NCBI GenBank assembly: GCA_030825115.1
Contig: JAPJQL010000007.1
Span: forward strand, 1-64,000
Length of the DNA stretch: 64,000 bases
Origin: Lachnospiraceae bacterium
GTDB taxonomy: Bacteria; Bacillota; Clostridia; Lachnospirales; Lachnospiraceae
Direction: 5' to 3'
Part shown: piece by piece, positions 1 to 8,226 of the stretch
How the letters are laid out: each line of letters begins with the position of its first letter
Position numbering within the stretch: the stretch's first letter is position 1
Program-made: the position numbers and the translations under genes
The notes under the pieces: generated by a model
Told to the model about the DNA's origin: nothing
The model's input: only the letters and a program-made list of their open reading frames with translations
The model's database searches: none

Positions 1-22
1 ATTATATGCTATATAATATTAG

Positions 23-45
23 TATATTATACAAGATATAATATA
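23..45. promoter_or_regulatory. AT-rich inverted repeat upstream of padR
   Basis: TATATTATA (23-31) and TATAATATA (37-45) are exact reverse complements separated by five bases. They lie about 65 bp before the PadR start, inside an A/T block that also contains -10-like sequences. PadR repressors commonly bind AT-rich inverted repeats in their own promoters, so an autoregulatory operator is plausible. The position and symmetry are seen; binding is inferred. Confidence 0.4.
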
Positions 46-110
46 GAGAAAAAAACAATATTGTAGAATTCAACAGTATAGTGCAAGCTATAAGAGACAG
101 GAGTGAGGAT

Positions 111-431
111 ATGGTATTTAATACGGGAGCAGCGCTTCTGGATGCTATTGTTCTGGCGGTCGTGTCGCGGGAACAGGATGGGACGTATGGATACAAGATC
201 ACCCAGGACGTGCGGGGGGTCATTGATATCTCAGAATCCACGCTGTATCCGGTTTTGAGGAGACTGCAGAAGGAGGCGTGCCTGGAAGTTTATGATATGG
301 CGATCGATGGAAGGAACCGTAGGTATTACCGGATCACGGAGAGCGGCAGGCTGCAGCTCAACTTATACCGGGGGGAATGGAATGTTTATTCGCAAAAAAT
401 ATCCAGAATACTTGAGGAGGCAGAGCAATGA
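111..431 (+). CDS. PadR family transcriptional regulator
   Basis: A 106-residue winged-helix regulator of the small PadR type. The stretch STLYPVLRRLQ (about residues 42-52) is the recognition-helix signature, followed by the wing with GRNRRYYRIT. I chose ATG 111 because GACAGGAG lies just upstream; a GTG at 81 would add ten residues without a better ribosome site. The stop overlaps the next start as ATGA at 428-431, so it is translationally coupled to the HAAS-domain gene. In Bacillota such PadR genes typically control the membrane genes that follow them, often in response to envelope-active compounds. The ligand is not deducible here. Confidence 0.9.
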   Translation: MVFNTGAALLDAIVLAVVSREQDGTYGYKITQDVRGVIDISESTLYPVLRRLQKEACLEVYDMAIDGRNRRYYRITESGRLQLNLYRGEWNVYSQKISRILEEAEQ

Positions 432-1186
432 ACAGAACGGAATTTATGAATGAATTAGAATATCTGCTCCAGGATATTCCGGAAGAGGAAAAGGCGGAGG
501 CACTTGCGTATTACCGGGATTATCTTGAGGACGCAGGAGATGAGAATGAAGAGCAGGCGATCCGGGATTTTGGAAGCCCGGAGCGGGTTGCGGCAATCAT
601 CCGGAGTGATTTGAGCGGCAGCCTGGAAGCCGGAGGGGAATTTACCGAGGCGGGTTATCAGGATGAGCGGTTTCGGGATCCCAATTATCAGGTGGTACAG
701 CACCGCGACCTGCCGGAGGTGTCCGGGCCGGAGAATGAGGAAACAGGCGGTCAAAAGAACCGCAAATCTGGCAGGAAGCAGAAACCTTTAAACGACAGCT
801 TCGTGACACGCCTTTTGAAAGTAGGGCTTTTGCTGGTTGCGATCGTCCTCCTTTCTCCGCTTCTTTTGGGGCTTGGCGGCGGAGTGCTGGGGATTGGGGC
901 AGGACTTGTGGCGCTTATTGTCGCGGCGTTTTTGCTGATCGGGGCATTGACGATCGCAGCCTGTATCGGTGCGGTAGCGCTTTTGGTACTGGGGGTTGGC
1001 ATGGCAGTGACCCAGCCCTGGAGCGGCATCCTGGTGCTGGGGATTGGAATCCTGATGCTGGGTCTGGCATTTATCGGGATTGCCCTTTCCGTTTTGATCT
1101 ATGGAAGATTGATTCCGTTTTGTATTCGCGGGCTGGTTGACGCGGTCAGCAGCCTGTTCCACAGAGAAAGGAGGAGGCAGGTATGA
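428..1186 (+). CDS. HAAS-domain (DUF1700) membrane protein
   Basis: A 252-residue protein with an N-terminal soluble HAAS/DUF1700 domain (about residues 1-60, starting MNRTEFMNELEYLL and including EEQAIRDFGSPERVA). A hydrophilic linker to about 130 follows, then a Gly/Leu/Ile-rich region of three or four membrane segments (about 130-240). It overlaps padR by four bases upstream and the DUF4097 gene by four bases downstream. This PadR-DUF1700-DUF4097 order is a recurring Bacillota cassette in which DUF1700 is thought to work with PadR and the beta-structured partner in envelope sensing. The exact activity is unknown. Confidence 0.88.
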   Translation: MNRTEFMNELEYLLQDIPEEEKAEALAYYRDYLEDAGDENEEQAIRDFGSPERVAAIIRSDLSGSLEAGGEFTEAGYQDERFRDPNYQVVQHRDLPEVSGPENEETGGQKNRKSGRKQKPLNDSFVTRLLKVGLLLVAIVLLSPLLLGLGGGVLGIGAGLVALIVAAFLLIGALTIAACIGAVALLVLGVGMAVTQPWSGILVLGIGILMLGLAFIGIALSVLIYGRLIPFCIRGLVDAVSSLFHRERRRQV

Positions 1187-2067
1187 AGCGAATTGTAAAA
1201 TGGTCTTTGATTGTCGGCACAGTGATCTGTCTTCTGGGGGTGGGGATGATCACGGCCGGAGCTATGATGGGCGGAGGAGAAGCTGTTGTCTCTTATTTTG
1301 GGGGTTATCACGGCGTCGGTTATTGGCAGGAGGTGTGGGATGAAGGACCGGATGAGGACGGACGGTTCGTATCAGGGCAAACGGATCATCGGTTTGATGA
1401 AGCAGTATCTTATGAAGGCATCAGCAAGCTGGCAATTGAGTCTGCCATCGGAACAGTTGAGCTTGTGGAAGAGCGGAGAGAAGATCCGAATGACCGGACT
1501 GTTCGGGTTGCCAGATTCCATACCCGGGGCAATTCCCGGAATTATTATGAAATCCGGCAGGACGAGGAGGAATTGGAAATTTATTTTGTAGGACATTCAA
1601 AGAGGATCAGAAGGGAAGAGGTGGAATCTCTGATCATCTATGTCCCAGAAGGTTATCGTTTTCGGAAGGTAAATCTGGAGACAAATGCCGGAAGGTTTTA
1701 TGCTAAAACCTTGTATGCGGATGAAGCGGAACTGGTTTTGAGAGCCGGAGAGATCCTGATCGATTCCGGAGAAATCGCGGACCTCGATGTGGAGTGCGCG
1801 GCGGGAAGGCTGGAATGTAAGGCGTTAGCCGGTACTGCGAATGTGGAGTGTCAGGCGGGTTCTGTGGACATCTGGCTGGCGGAGCAAAAGGACAGATACA
1901 ACTATGAGTTGGAATGCAAGACCGGAACGATCACCCTGATGGGAGAAGAAAAAAAGCGCTATACCGGTCTTTGGCAGAAAAAGTATATTGACTACAGGGC
2001 CGCCAATCAGGTAGAGTTGGAGTGTGCGGCAGGAGAGATCACCGTAAACTTTCCGGATTCCGTCTGA
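1183..2067 (+). CDS. DUF4097-type beta-strand repeat protein
   Basis: A 294-residue protein with an N-terminal hydrophobic segment (about residues 5-30), then a beta-rich region built of short repeats of the type LETNAGRF, VECAAGRLECKA, VECQAGSVDIW and LECAAGEITV (about 165-292). These repeats are typical of DUF4097 beta-helix or adhesin-like domains. The start codon overlaps the preceding stop (ATGA at 1183-1186). It is probably anchored with the repeats outside or at the membrane surface. It completes the PadR/HAAS cassette, and its role is probably structural or sensory at the envelope; no catalytic motif is visible. Confidence 0.85.
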   Translation: MKRIVKWSLIVGTVICLLGVGMITAGAMMGGGEAVVSYFGGYHGVGYWQEVWDEGPDEDGRFVSGQTDHRFDEAVSYEGISKLAIESAIGTVELVEERREDPNDRTVRVARFHTRGNSRNYYEIRQDEEELEIYFVGHSKRIRREEVESLIIYVPEGYRFRKVNLETNAGRFYAKTLYADEAELVLRAGEILIDSGEIADLDVECAAGRLECKALAGTANVECQAGSVDIWLAEQKDRYNYELECKTGTITLMGEEKKRYTGLWQKKYIDYRAANQVELECAAGEITVNFPDSV

Positions 2068-2102
2068 GTGGGTCCGGTTACATTAGAGAAAAGAGGGAGA
2101 AT

Positions 2103-2297
2103 ATGGATATGAACCGCAAATTATACAGGTCGAACAACAACAAGATGCTCTGCGGAGTATGCGGAGGCATCGGTGAGTATTTGGGCGTTGACCCGACTCT
2201 GATCCGTCTGCTGTGGGCGGTATTGGCCTGTTCCGGGACAGGGATCCTGGTTTACATTATCGCAGCGATCATCATTCCGCAGGATCCGGAATATTAG
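2103..2297 (+). CDS. PspC domain protein
   Basis: A 64-residue PspC-type protein. RSNNNKMLCGVCGGIGEYLG is the family hallmark (about residues 8-27), followed by DPTLIRLLWAV and one membrane segment (about 33-57) ending IIPQDPEY. I chose ATG 2103 behind AGAGGGAGA; an in-frame extension to 2022 would overlap the DUF4097 gene with no ribosome site. PspC proteins in Bacillota are small membrane stress proteins found with PadR/DUF4097 genes, and here it is the last gene of that cassette. Function in this organism is inferred from family and context. Confidence 0.9.
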   Translation: MDMNRKLYRSNNNKMLCGVCGGIGEYLGVDPTLIRLLWAVLACSGTGILVYIIAAIIIPQDPEY

Positions 2298-2356
2298 GAT
2301 TTGACGGATGGCGGGAGATAAGAATTGACGGAATTGGAATAGACAGGAAAAAAGAG

Positions 2357-2394
2357 GGCATACTCCTAAAAAACAGAAAGGAGTATGCCTTTTT
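2357..2394 (+). terminator. Terminator whose downstream arm holds the SASP ribosome site
   Basis: GGCATACTCCT (2357-2367) pairs perfectly with AGGAGTATGCC (2379-2389), followed by five Ts (2390-2394). It can end the padR-pspC transcript. The downstream arm also carries AAAGGAG, the only good ribosome site for the ATG at 2395, which begins immediately after the T run. Confidence 0.75.
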
Positions 2395-2625
2395 ATGTCA
2401 AAGAGCAAGAAATCAAAAGAACCGTTTGACGTGAACCATATGACGCCGGAAGAACAGCTGAAATTCGAGATTGCGGAGGAACTGGGGCTGGGGGAGCGGG
2501 TGATCAAAGACGGCTGGCGCAGCCTGACCTCAAAAGAGAGCGGGCGGATCGGCGGTCTGATGACAAAAAGAAAACGCCAGCTGCAAAAAGAGGCGTTACA
2601 AGCAGATACTTGTCAAAACACGTAA
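2395..2625 (+). CDS. Alpha/beta-type small acid-soluble spore protein
   Basis: A 76-residue protein with both alpha/beta SASP signatures: LKFEIAEELGLGERV (about residues 22-36, containing the germination-protease-like site KFE-IA) and SKESGRIGGLMTKRK (about 46-60). These DNA-binding proteins saturate spore chromosomes and are degraded at germination. The N-terminal SKSKKSKEPF and C-terminal QKEALQADTCQNT lie outside the conserved core. It shows the organism is a spore former. Such genes are normally read by the forespore sigma factor. The start is preceded by AAAGGAG inside a hairpin arm (2377-2383). Confidence 0.85.
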   Translation: MSKSKKSKEPFDVNHMTPEEQLKFEIAEELGLGERVIKDGWRSLTSKESGRIGGLMTKRKRQLQKEALQADTCQNT

Positions 2626-2649
2626 AGTTTTTTATAATAGACAATATAT

Positions 2650-2701
2650 GTACTTCGGCTGCAGGGAAGGCTGCAGCCGATTTTGGCATACCGGGAAGTA
2701 C
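2650..2701 (+). promoter_or_regulatory. Structured leader between SASP gene and cbiG
   Basis: CGGCTGCAG (2656-2664) pairs with CTGCAGCCG (2671-2679), followed by ATTTTGG. An outer stem GTACTTC (2650-2656) / GAAGTAC (2695-2701) can enclose it. The inner hairpin may terminate the SASP transcript; the nested arrangement ends about 20 bases before the cbiG start. I see no B12-box, so this is not a recognisable cobalamin riboswitch. Confidence 0.45.
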
Positions 2702-2720
2702 GGAAGGAGAGGCAGAGGTT

Positions 2721-3836
2721 ATGAGACTGGCGGTGATCAGCTTTACGAGGGCGGGGGCGCTTTTGTGTGCCCGCCTGACAGAATTGGGACGGGAACAGGG
2801 CTGGGACTGCCGCGGATATATCATGGAGCGCTTTCTGGATGATTTTCGGGATGTGCCCGGTATCTGCCCGGTGCGGGAGCCGGTGGCAGAGTGGACGAAG
2901 CAGAGGTTTGACCAGGTGGATGGCCTGGTGTACATAGGGGCGGCGGGGATTGCGGTCAGGGCGATTGCCCCCTGTCTGAGAGACAAGATGACAGATCCGG
3001 CTGTCGTGGTGATGGATGAGAAAGGGGAGTATGCCGTTTCCCTTCTCTCCGGCCATGTGGGCGGGGCTAACGAGCTGGTCCGTGTCCTTGCCAGGCTGAC
3101 AGGGGCAGTGCCTGTGATTACGACGGCGTCCGACGTCCGCCGGAAGATTGCGATTGATGTCTGGGCAAAGGAGCGGGGGCTTGGTTTGTCGGACCGGGTT
3201 CTTGCAAAGCAGGTGGCAGCCTGTATTCTGGATGGAGAGCCGGTGGGATTTTACAGCGATTACCCGCTTCATGAGCCGGTACCGGAAGGTTTTTGCCAGG
3301 GAAAACCGTGCAGGGTGAATGTGTGGGTCACAACCAGGATCCGGCCGGAGAAGACCGACGGGATATTCCCGTATGCAAAGGATGGCGCGCAGATTCTGCG
3401 GCTGATTCCCAGGAATCTGACGGTAGGGATTGGATGCCGCAGAGGCGTGGAAGGCGAAAAAATCCTGCAGATGGTCATGGAGACCTTGCGGAGGGGGAAT
3501 TTAGACCCCCGGGCGGCAGCGGGAGTGGCCAGCATCGATCTTAAAAAGGAGGAAGCGGGAATCCTTTACGTGGCAGAGAAGTTAGGCGTGCCGTTTTTTA
3601 CCTTTTCCGCCGCCAGGCTGGAGGCGGTGCCTGGGGAGTTCACTCCGTCAGGTTTTGTTAAACAGGTGACAGGCACGGACAATGTATGCGAACGGTCTGC
3701 GCTGGCAGGTGCGGGCGAAGGTGCAAAGCTGCTTATCAGAAAACAGGCGGCCGACGGCATTACCGCAGCCGTGGCGGCCGCCGCGGAGACAGGATCATTA
3801 CAAAAGAAAGAGACCAAAGGAGAGAGGCAGCCATGA
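2721..3836 (+). CDS. cbiG: Cobalt-precorrin-5A hydrolase CbiG
   Basis: A 371-residue CbiG of the anaerobic cobalamin pathway. The enzyme opens the ring-A delta-lactone of cobalt-precorrin-5A and releases acetaldehyde. The N-terminal/central domain shows LVYIGAAGIAVRAIAP and SLLSGHVGGANELVR; the C-terminal CbiG domain begins about LTVGIGCRRGVEGEKIL and includes GVASIDLKKEEAG. ATG 2721 follows GGAGAGGCAGAGG; a longer in-frame reading to 2610 would begin inside the SASP gene. The stop overlaps the next start (ATGA at 3833-3836). No other cob/cbi gene is nearby, so this step is separated from the rest of the pathway. Confidence 0.93.
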   Translation: MRLAVISFTRAGALLCARLTELGREQGWDCRGYIMERFLDDFRDVPGICPVREPVAEWTKQRFDQVDGLVYIGAAGIAVRAIAPCLRDKMTDPAVVVMDEKGEYAVSLLSGHVGGANELVRVLARLTGAVPVITTASDVRRKIAIDVWAKERGLGLSDRVLAKQVAACILDGEPVGFYSDYPLHEPVPEGFCQGKPCRVNVWVTTRIRPEKTDGIFPYAKDGAQILRLIPRNLTVGIGCRRGVEGEKILQMVMETLRRGNLDPRAAAGVASIDLKKEEAGILYVAEKLGVPFFTFSAARLEAVPGEFTPSGFVKQVTGTDNVCERSALAGAGEGAKLLIRKQAADGITAAVAAAAETGSLQKKETKGERQP

Positions 3837-5446
3837 GTTTATATCGGATCATCCTTGTGGACGATGAGGAAGAAGTGCGCAAAGGCATCATCAAAAAGAT
3901 AGACTGGATGAACCTGGGGTTTGAAGTTGTGGGGGATGCAGAGAACGGAGAGGACGCTTTAGAAAAGATTGAACAGCTGGAGCCGGACGTGGTTATGACC
4001 GATATCCGCATGCCCTACATGGACGGCCTGACCCTGACCGGAAAGATCCGACAGAAATTTCCTTCCATCAAGGTCCTGATTTTTTCCGGCTTTGACGATT
4101 TTGAATATGCCCAGCAGGCGATCAAACTGAATGTGACCGAATACATCCTGAAACCGGTTAATGTGGAGGAGCTGACGGAAATCCTGAACCGTGTCCGGGA
4201 GAATCTGGACGAGGAGATCGAGCAGAGGCGCAATGTCAGTCTTCTGCGGGAAAGCTACCGCAACAGCCTTCCGATCATCCGGGAACTGTTCCTCAATGAT
4301 ATGGTGCGGGGGACGGCAGGGCTTCCGCTGATCGAGGTAAAGCTGCAGGAGTACGAGGTAGATATCCTGGATGCAAAGAAGTGGGTGGTCGCCGTCATCG
4401 CCGTGGAGGCGGAGGAGATGACCGGGCAAAAGGCGCTGTCTTTGCACAAAGAGCAGGAATTGATCCCGATATCTGTCAGACAGCTTGTGGAGGATAATCT
4501 GAAGGATTACTGCCGGTTTACTATCTTCAACTCCTACGCAGGGATCGCCGTGATCGCGGCGATCGACGAAGAAAATACCCAGACCGGTTTTATCGATATC
4601 ATGGGAGATATCTGCAAAGAGAGCAAGCGGATCCTGGAGGTGCCGGTCACCGTTGGGATCGGACATAACTGCACCAGCTTAGAACAGGTTGGGGAAGCTT
4701 TTCAGGCGGCGGTTGACGCGCTGGGATATAAGGCGATCGTGGGGACGGGAAAGACCATTTATATCAATGATGTGGAGCCGGTCAGCAGAGGCAAGCTCCA
4801 ATTGGATACCAAAGACGAGGCGGAGCTGGTGGCAGCCATCAAGTTTGGGCCGCAGGAAAAAATTGGCAGTATCGTACAGGTCATCGTGGGGCGGATGGAC
4901 GATGCCAAAGTCCATTTCCGACAGTACCAGGCCTACATGCTGTCTGTGGTAAACTGCCTGATCCGCCTGACGCAGCAGTACGACCAGGACCTGTCCCAGA
5001 TGTTTGGAACGGACCGGGATTACTTTGAGATCCTGGGCGGAATGCAGAAACGGGAGGATTTTGCCGGCTGGGTTACGCAGGTGGGCTGCCGGATGAACGA
5101 GGCGATGAACCGGGAGCGTGACAACACCACCAGGCAGGTGATACTGGAGGCAAAACAGTATATCCAGAATCATTATCAGGACCCGGATCTTTCGGTGGAG
5201 AAGCTGTGCCGCCATCTCCATATGAGTCCGGCTTACTTTTCCACGATGTTCAAAAAAGAGACGGGACAGGCATATATCGCATATCTGACCGAAGTGAGGC
5301 TGAACAGGGCGGTGGAACTGCTCAACGAGACGGATGACAAGACTTATGTGATCGCGGCAAAGGTCGGATATCAGGAACAGAACTATTTCAGCTACGTATT
5401 CAAAAAACGGTTCGGGGTCAGCCCGACGAAATTCAGGGGAGCATAA
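3833..5446 (+). CDS. YesN-type response regulator, AraC output domain
   Basis: A 537-residue response regulator. The receiver domain (about 1-120) has the acidic pair D10/D11, phospho-acceptor D57 in MTDIRMP, and K107 in LKPVN. A long central region with little motif content follows, then a C-terminal AraC-type double helix-turn-helix (about 435-537, including SVEKLCRHLHMSPAYFS and VAAKVGYQEQNYFSYVFKKR). The start overlaps the cbiG stop by four bases. The cognate YesM kinase follows within a few bases. Because the next genes encode sugar-binding proteins and MglA/MglC, it most likely activates the mgl promoter at about 9307-9335. Confidence 0.92.
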   Translation: MSLYRIILVDDEEEVRKGIIKKIDWMNLGFEVVGDAENGEDALEKIEQLEPDVVMTDIRMPYMDGLTLTGKIRQKFPSIKVLIFSGFDDFEYAQQAIKLNVTEYILKPVNVEELTEILNRVRENLDEEIEQRRNVSLLRESYRNSLPIIRELFLNDMVRGTAGLPLIEVKLQEYEVDILDAKKWVVAVIAVEAEEMTGQKALSLHKEQELIPISVRQLVEDNLKDYCRFTIFNSYAGIAVIAAIDEENTQTGFIDIMGDICKESKRILEVPVTVGIGHNCTSLEQVGEAFQAAVDALGYKAIVGTGKTIYINDVEPVSRGKLQLDTKDEAELVAAIKFGPQEKIGSIVQVIVGRMDDAKVHFRQYQAYMLSVVNCLIRLTQQYDQDLSQMFGTDRDYFEILGGMQKREDFAGWVTQVGCRMNEAMNRERDNTTRQVILEAKQYIQNHYQDPDLSVEKLCRHLHMSPAYFSTMFKKETGQAYIAYLTEVRLNRAVELLNETDDKTYVIAAKVGYQEQNYFSYVFKKRFGVSPTKFRGA

Positions 5447-5451
5447 CGGTG

Positions 5452-7242
5452 ATGGCCAGACCAAAAGGAAAGCGTATTTTTGAGAACACGAGCATCCGCT
5501 ATACCATCTTTATCTACTTTACCGTCAGTGCGCTGGTGGCGATCCTGCTGATCGGCATCTCTCTCTACAGCCGTCTGGCAGGGCAGCTGCGCGCCACGAT
5601 CCAGGAGGAGAACCAGGCTGTGATCACGCAGGTGAACCGGTCTGTGGATTCCTATCTGCGGACGATCATGAAGCTGTCGGATTCGCTGTATTACGGAGTC
5701 ATTAAAAATGCGGATTTGTCTTCGGAATCCGTGAACAGTGAGATCACCCTGCTCTATGACAATAATAAGGACAATATCAGCAATATCGCCCTGCTCTCAA
5801 AGGATGGAGAACTTTTGGAGGCGGTGCCTGCGGCCAGGCTGAAATCAGGTATGGATGTGACAAAGGAGGCATGGTTTGCAGATACGCTGGAACGCACGGA
5901 CAATCTGCATTTCTCAATGCCCCATGTCCAGTATATTTTTGACAACAATGAAAATCAGTACCGCTGGGTCATAACACTGTCCAGGGCGGTTGAAATCACC
6001 AGGGGAACCTCCACGGAACAGGGAGTGCTTTTGCTGGATATCAGTTATGGGAGCCTGCAGCAGCTTCTTGACAATATCACCCTGGGGAACGGCGGATATC
6101 TTTATCTGATCAACAGTGCGGGGGAACTGATCTACCATCCGCAGATGCAGCTGATCGGTTCGGGGGTTGCAGAGGAGAATAACCTGACGGCAGCAGGATA
6201 CCGGGATGGCAACTGCCGGGAACGGTACCGTGGGGAAGTGAGGGATATCACGGTAAAATCCGTTGGCTATACCGGGTGGAAGATCATAGGAGCTACGCCG
6301 GGGAAGGGGTTTTCGCTGAACAACCTGAAAACGAAGCTGTTTGTCATATTTGTACTGGCATTCTTTTTGTTTATTCTGGCGATCATCAACGCCTATATAT
6401 CCTCAAGGATCACAACCCCGATCCAGGAACTGGAAAAATCGGTCAATGCCCTGGAGGCAGGGGATCTGGACACGGAGGTCTATACAGGCGGTTCCTATGA
6501 GCTTCGCCATCTGGGACGATCCATAGGCCATATGGCGGGGCAGATCAAGGTGCTGATGGATGACATTGTGGCAGAGCACGAGTCAAAAAGAAAAAGTGAG
6601 TTCGATACGCTTCAATCCCAGATCAATCCGCATTTTCTTTACAATACTCTGGATATCATTGTCTGGATGATTGAGAATGAGCAGAAGGCAGAGGCGGTGA
6701 AGGTCGTAACGGCATTGGCTCGTTTCTTTCGTATCAGTTTGAGCAGGGGGAAAAGTATTATCACGGTCAGAGATGAAATGGAACATGTGAGAAACTACCT
6801 GACGATCCAGCAGATGCGTTTTAAAAACAAGTTCACATATGAGATCACGGCGGAGCCGGAGGTGCTGGATCTTGCCAGCTTAAAACTGATGCTTCAGCCG
6901 CTGGTGGAAAATGCCATCTATCATGGGATGGAATTTATGGATGGGGATGGACTGATTGAGATCCGGGCTTATCTTGAGATGGATGAGCTGAGATTTTCTA
7001 TCCGGGATAACGGTCTGGGCATGACAAGGGAACAGGCATCAGGTCTTTTAGGGGATCGCCCTCCTTTGACTTCCAGGAGAGGATCCGGTATCGGAGTGAA
7101 AAATGTAAATGAGCGGATCCGTCTGTATTTTGGTGAGGCATATGGGCTTCAGATCCAGTCGGAGCCGGATGAGGGGACCTTGATTGAGATCCGGCTTCCG
7201 GCTGTGCCTTATCAGGAAATATTGGAGAGAGAAAAGACATGA
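5452..7242 (+). CDS. YesM-type sensor histidine kinase
   Basis: A membrane sensor kinase of about 596 residues: first membrane segment near residues 15-38, a large extracellular Cache-like domain (about 40-285), second membrane segment (about 295-318), HAMP, then the His_kinase domain with phospho-acceptor H394 in QINPHFLYNTL. The ATPase domain follows (LVENAIYHGM, DNGLGMT, GSGIGVKNVNERIRL). ATG 5452 has AGGGGAG ten bases upstream; GTG 5449 is an equally possible start. The stop overlaps the following binding-protein gene (ATGA 7239-7242), which suggests that protein cooperates directly with the kinase in sugar sensing. Confidence 0.92.
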   Translation: MARPKGKRIFENTSIRYTIFIYFTVSALVAILLIGISLYSRLAGQLRATIQEENQAVITQVNRSVDSYLRTIMKLSDSLYYGVIKNADLSSESVNSEITLLYDNNKDNISNIALLSKDGELLEAVPAARLKSGMDVTKEAWFADTLERTDNLHFSMPHVQYIFDNNENQYRWVITLSRAVEITRGTSTEQGVLLLDISYGSLQQLLDNITLGNGGYLYLINSAGELIYHPQMQLIGSGVAEENNLTAAGYRDGNCRERYRGEVRDITVKSVGYTGWKIIGATPGKGFSLNNLKTKLFVIFVLAFFLFILAIINAYISSRITTPIQELEKSVNALEAGDLDTEVYTGGSYELRHLGRSIGHMAGQIKVLMDDIVAEHESKRKSEFDTLQSQINPHFLYNTLDIIVWMIENEQKAEAVKVVTALARFFRISLSRGKSIITVRDEMEHVRNYLTIQQMRFKNKFTYEITAEPEVLDLASLKLMLQPLVENAIYHGMEFMDGDGLIEIRAYLEMDELRFSIRDNGLGMTREQASGLLGDRPPLTSRRGSGIGVKNVNERIRLYFGEAYGLQIQSEPDEGTLIEIRLPAVPYQEILEREKT

Positions 7243-8213
7243 TGACCCGAAAAGAAAAAATATTGTGGATTTTTTATGCTGCCGTGCTGGTATTTTTGTT
7301 CCTGCTGTCTTCTACGGACCTGATCATTAAAGAACAGAAAACGGAGATATATCCGCTGTCTGTTATCATTGAAGGAAGCGGTGATGAGCATTATATGAAC
7401 TTCAGGAAGGGAATGGACCGGGCTGCGATCGAGTTGAATGCGGATGTGAGGTTTATCTCCCTGTATGAAGAGAATGACGATCAGCAGCAGCTTGAAATGA
7501 TGGTCAGAGAGCAGCAGGACGGGGCACGAGCTTTGATCGTGACACCGACAAACGAAGCGGCGATGGAACGCGCAATTTCAGGACTGAATCTTACGGTGCC
7601 TTTGGTGCTTGTAGATTCCGATGTGGCATCTTTGGCGGTTTCTGCAGTGGTCACGGTCGATTATTTCCAGATGGGGCAAAAACTTGCAAAGGAGGTTCTG
7701 CGCCGCCACCCGGACAGACCGCCGGTCTGTTTTTTTCAGGATGGGCCAAAGAGCGATATCACGGCGAGGTTTGAAGAAGGGCTTCGCGCTGTGCTGGTCC
7801 CGGCAGGATATCAGCCTGATGTGATCATCAGACAGAATGATAAGACATTTTTACAGGCGATTGAAGGGACGGCGGACCAGAGAACGGATGGCGCTGTGGT
7901 GATTGCGCTGGATCAGGAAAGCCTTGGCGAGGCGGCGTCCATACTCGCTGACAGCAGTACGGACAAATCCGGCGTCAAAGGACTTTACGGCCGCGGGGCG
8001 ACGGCGTCCATACTCAACTATCTGGATGGCAATGTGATTTCGGGACTCTGCGTCACGGATGGCTTCTGCGCCGGGTATCTGAGCGTTAAGCGGGCGGTAG
8101 AGGCCGTGACGAAACAGCCGACCGAGAAGAAGACTCTCATGGAAAGCTATTATATTGAAAAAGAAGACTTGAGAAACATCCGGTATGAAAAAATGCTCTA
8201 CCCCATCGAATAG
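7239..8213 (+). CDS. Membrane-anchored periplasmic-binding-protein-like sensor
   Basis: A 324-residue Peripla_BP_4-type sugar-binding fold. Instead of a lipobox it has an uncleaved-looking N-terminal anchor (about residues 9-26, LWIFYAAVLVFLFLL). The body shows family features: VIIEGSGDEHYMNFRKGM, ALIVTPTNEAAMERAI, VPLVLVDSDV and VKGLYGRGATASILNYL. It lacks the EF-hand-like calcium loop of the two MglB paralogues that follow. Its start overlaps the kinase stop, so translation is coupled to YesM. The likely role is an accessory ligand-sensing subunit for the kinase rather than transport; this is inferred from anchor and position. Confidence 0.85.
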   Translation: MMTRKEKILWIFYAAVLVFLFLLSSTDLIIKEQKTEIYPLSVIIEGSGDEHYMNFRKGMDRAAIELNADVRFISLYEENDDQQQLEMMVREQQDGARALIVTPTNEAAMERAISGLNLTVPLVLVDSDVASLAVSAVVTVDYFQMGQKLAKEVLRRHPDRPPVCFFQDGPKSDITARFEEGLRAVLVPAGYQPDVIIRQNDKTFLQAIEGTADQRTDGAVVIALDQESLGEAASILADSSTDKSGVKGLYGRGATASILNYLDGNVISGLCVTDGFCAGYLSVKRAVEAVTKQPTEKKTLMESYYIEKEDLRNIRYEKMLYPIE

Positions 8214-8226
8214 GAGGACGCAGACA

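Noticed and set aside
2626..2720. Possible cobalamin riboswitch before cbiG
   Set aside because: The stretch is under 100 bases and shows only nested stems; no B12-box or the multi-helix core of cobalamin riboswitches is recognisable.
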